Below, in pieces: positions 63,896-64,000 of a stretch of 64,000 bases of DNA. A program made the translations under genes and the position numbers. The notes under the pieces are model-generated. The model did no database searches. It was not told where the DNA came from and worked only from the letters and a program-made list of their open reading frames with translations. How positions within the stretch are numbered: the stretch's first letter is position 1; every line of letters begins with the position of its first letter. The stretch is from Flavobacterium azizsancarii (GTDB lineage: Bacteria > Bacteroidota > Bacteroidia > Flavobacteriales > Flavobacteriaceae): assembly GCF_027980145.1 (NCBI RefSeq), contig NZ_JAMZNK010000019.1:35942-99941 (forward strand), given 5' to 3'.

Positions 63896-64000
63896 TGTGC
63901 CCAGCATGGGCGATAACTCTAGGGTGTAAGTCCCGAACACGCCTTTACAGTGGGAAGTGTTAGCTGAATGCAAGGGTGTCCATCGCGAGGTGGAATCTGA
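63896..64000 (+). mobile_element. 5' end of a group II intron, cut by the window edge
   Basis: The sequence GTGTGCCCAGCATGGGCG starts at 63896, a form of the GTGYG 5' end of bacterial group II introns. It is followed by the domain I phrases GGGTGTAAGTCCCGAACAC, then TGCAAGGGTGTCC and GGTGGAATCTGA, which match the domain I pattern of known intron-encoded-protein-carrying introns. The remaining domains, the intron-encoded reverse transcriptase and the 3' end lie outside the window. The GC content is higher than in the flanking DNA. The insertion point is just behind a terminator. Confidence 0.88.

Overview
The window is chromosomal DNA of a Bacteroidota bacterium, most likely a Flavobacterium. 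The evidence is AT-rich sequence, -7 promoter elements of the TAnnTTTG type, SusC/SusD and other TonB-linked outer-membrane systems, lipoproteins with flavobacterial signal peptides, a mevalonate isoprenoid pathway with a GYDIA-type kinase, and intergenic regions full of short palindromic repeats. I count about 50 protein genes, one tRNA-Phe, one cobalamin riboswitch, and the first ~105 bases of a group II intron at the right edge. There is no phage, CRISPR array or rRNA.

Layout. 1-4.2 kb: the tail of an unidentified gene, then a secreted phytase lipoprotein and a TonB-dependent receptor on the minus strand. 4.4-14.7 kb: mixed housekeeping and small conserved genes (DUF4407, PH/SHOCT protein, MmcQ/YjbR, DUF4260, GNAT, cyclase family, hemW, ruvC, flippase-like membrane protein, DUF456, DUF937-like, rRNA pseudouridine synthase). 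15.1-19.3 kb: a minus-strand isoprenoid/lipid cluster (UbiA prenyltransferase, DUF502, mevalonate kinase, diphosphomevalonate decarboxylase), with a type II antitoxin whose ParE toxin partner is broken by an early stop codon. 19.5-24.6 kb: TspO, a TPR protein, a carboxypeptidase-like-domain protein, a HAD phosphatase, a BaiN-type flavoprotein and a glycerophosphodiesterase.

24.8-42.9 kb is a complete starch/maltodextrin utilisation locus. SusC, SusD and a SusE-like protein run rightward. A LacI regulator, a sugar MFS transporter, beta-phosphoglucomutase, GH65 maltose phosphorylase, GH97 alpha-glucosidase, a SusA-like GH13 and a second, cytoplasmic-looking GH13 run leftward. Glucans would be bound and imported by SusCDE, cut in the periplasm by SusA and GH97, and imported maltose phosphorolysed by GH65 with the beta-glucose-1-phosphate isomerised by PgmB.

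43-47 kb: an MHS-type MFS transporter with its small DUF6814 partner, then a B12 riboswitch about 335 bases before a BtuG-like DUF5074 surface lipoprotein, then tRNA-Phe. 47.3-53.5 kb: a rightward gene string with coaX, an outer-membrane protein, lptC, a small membrane protein, a CNNM/CorC-type protein and a PpiD-like foldase. 53.6-56 kb: a second mevalonate locus (GYDIA GHMP kinase and class II HMG-CoA reductase). 56-63.8 kb: dipeptidyl peptidase IV followed by three tandem POT peptide transporters and a thioredoxin-like protein. The group II intron begins seven bases after the terminator of that last gene.

The most interesting observations are: the broken parE next to an intact antitoxin; the GYDIA kinase as a likely phosphomevalonate kinase; a coding-sequence insertion of a dispersed repeat; a tandem duplication of composite palindromes at 26.5-26.9 kb; the long B12 leader; a cluster of TAACAT-type sites upstream of the phytate locus; and the intron placed directly behind a terminator.
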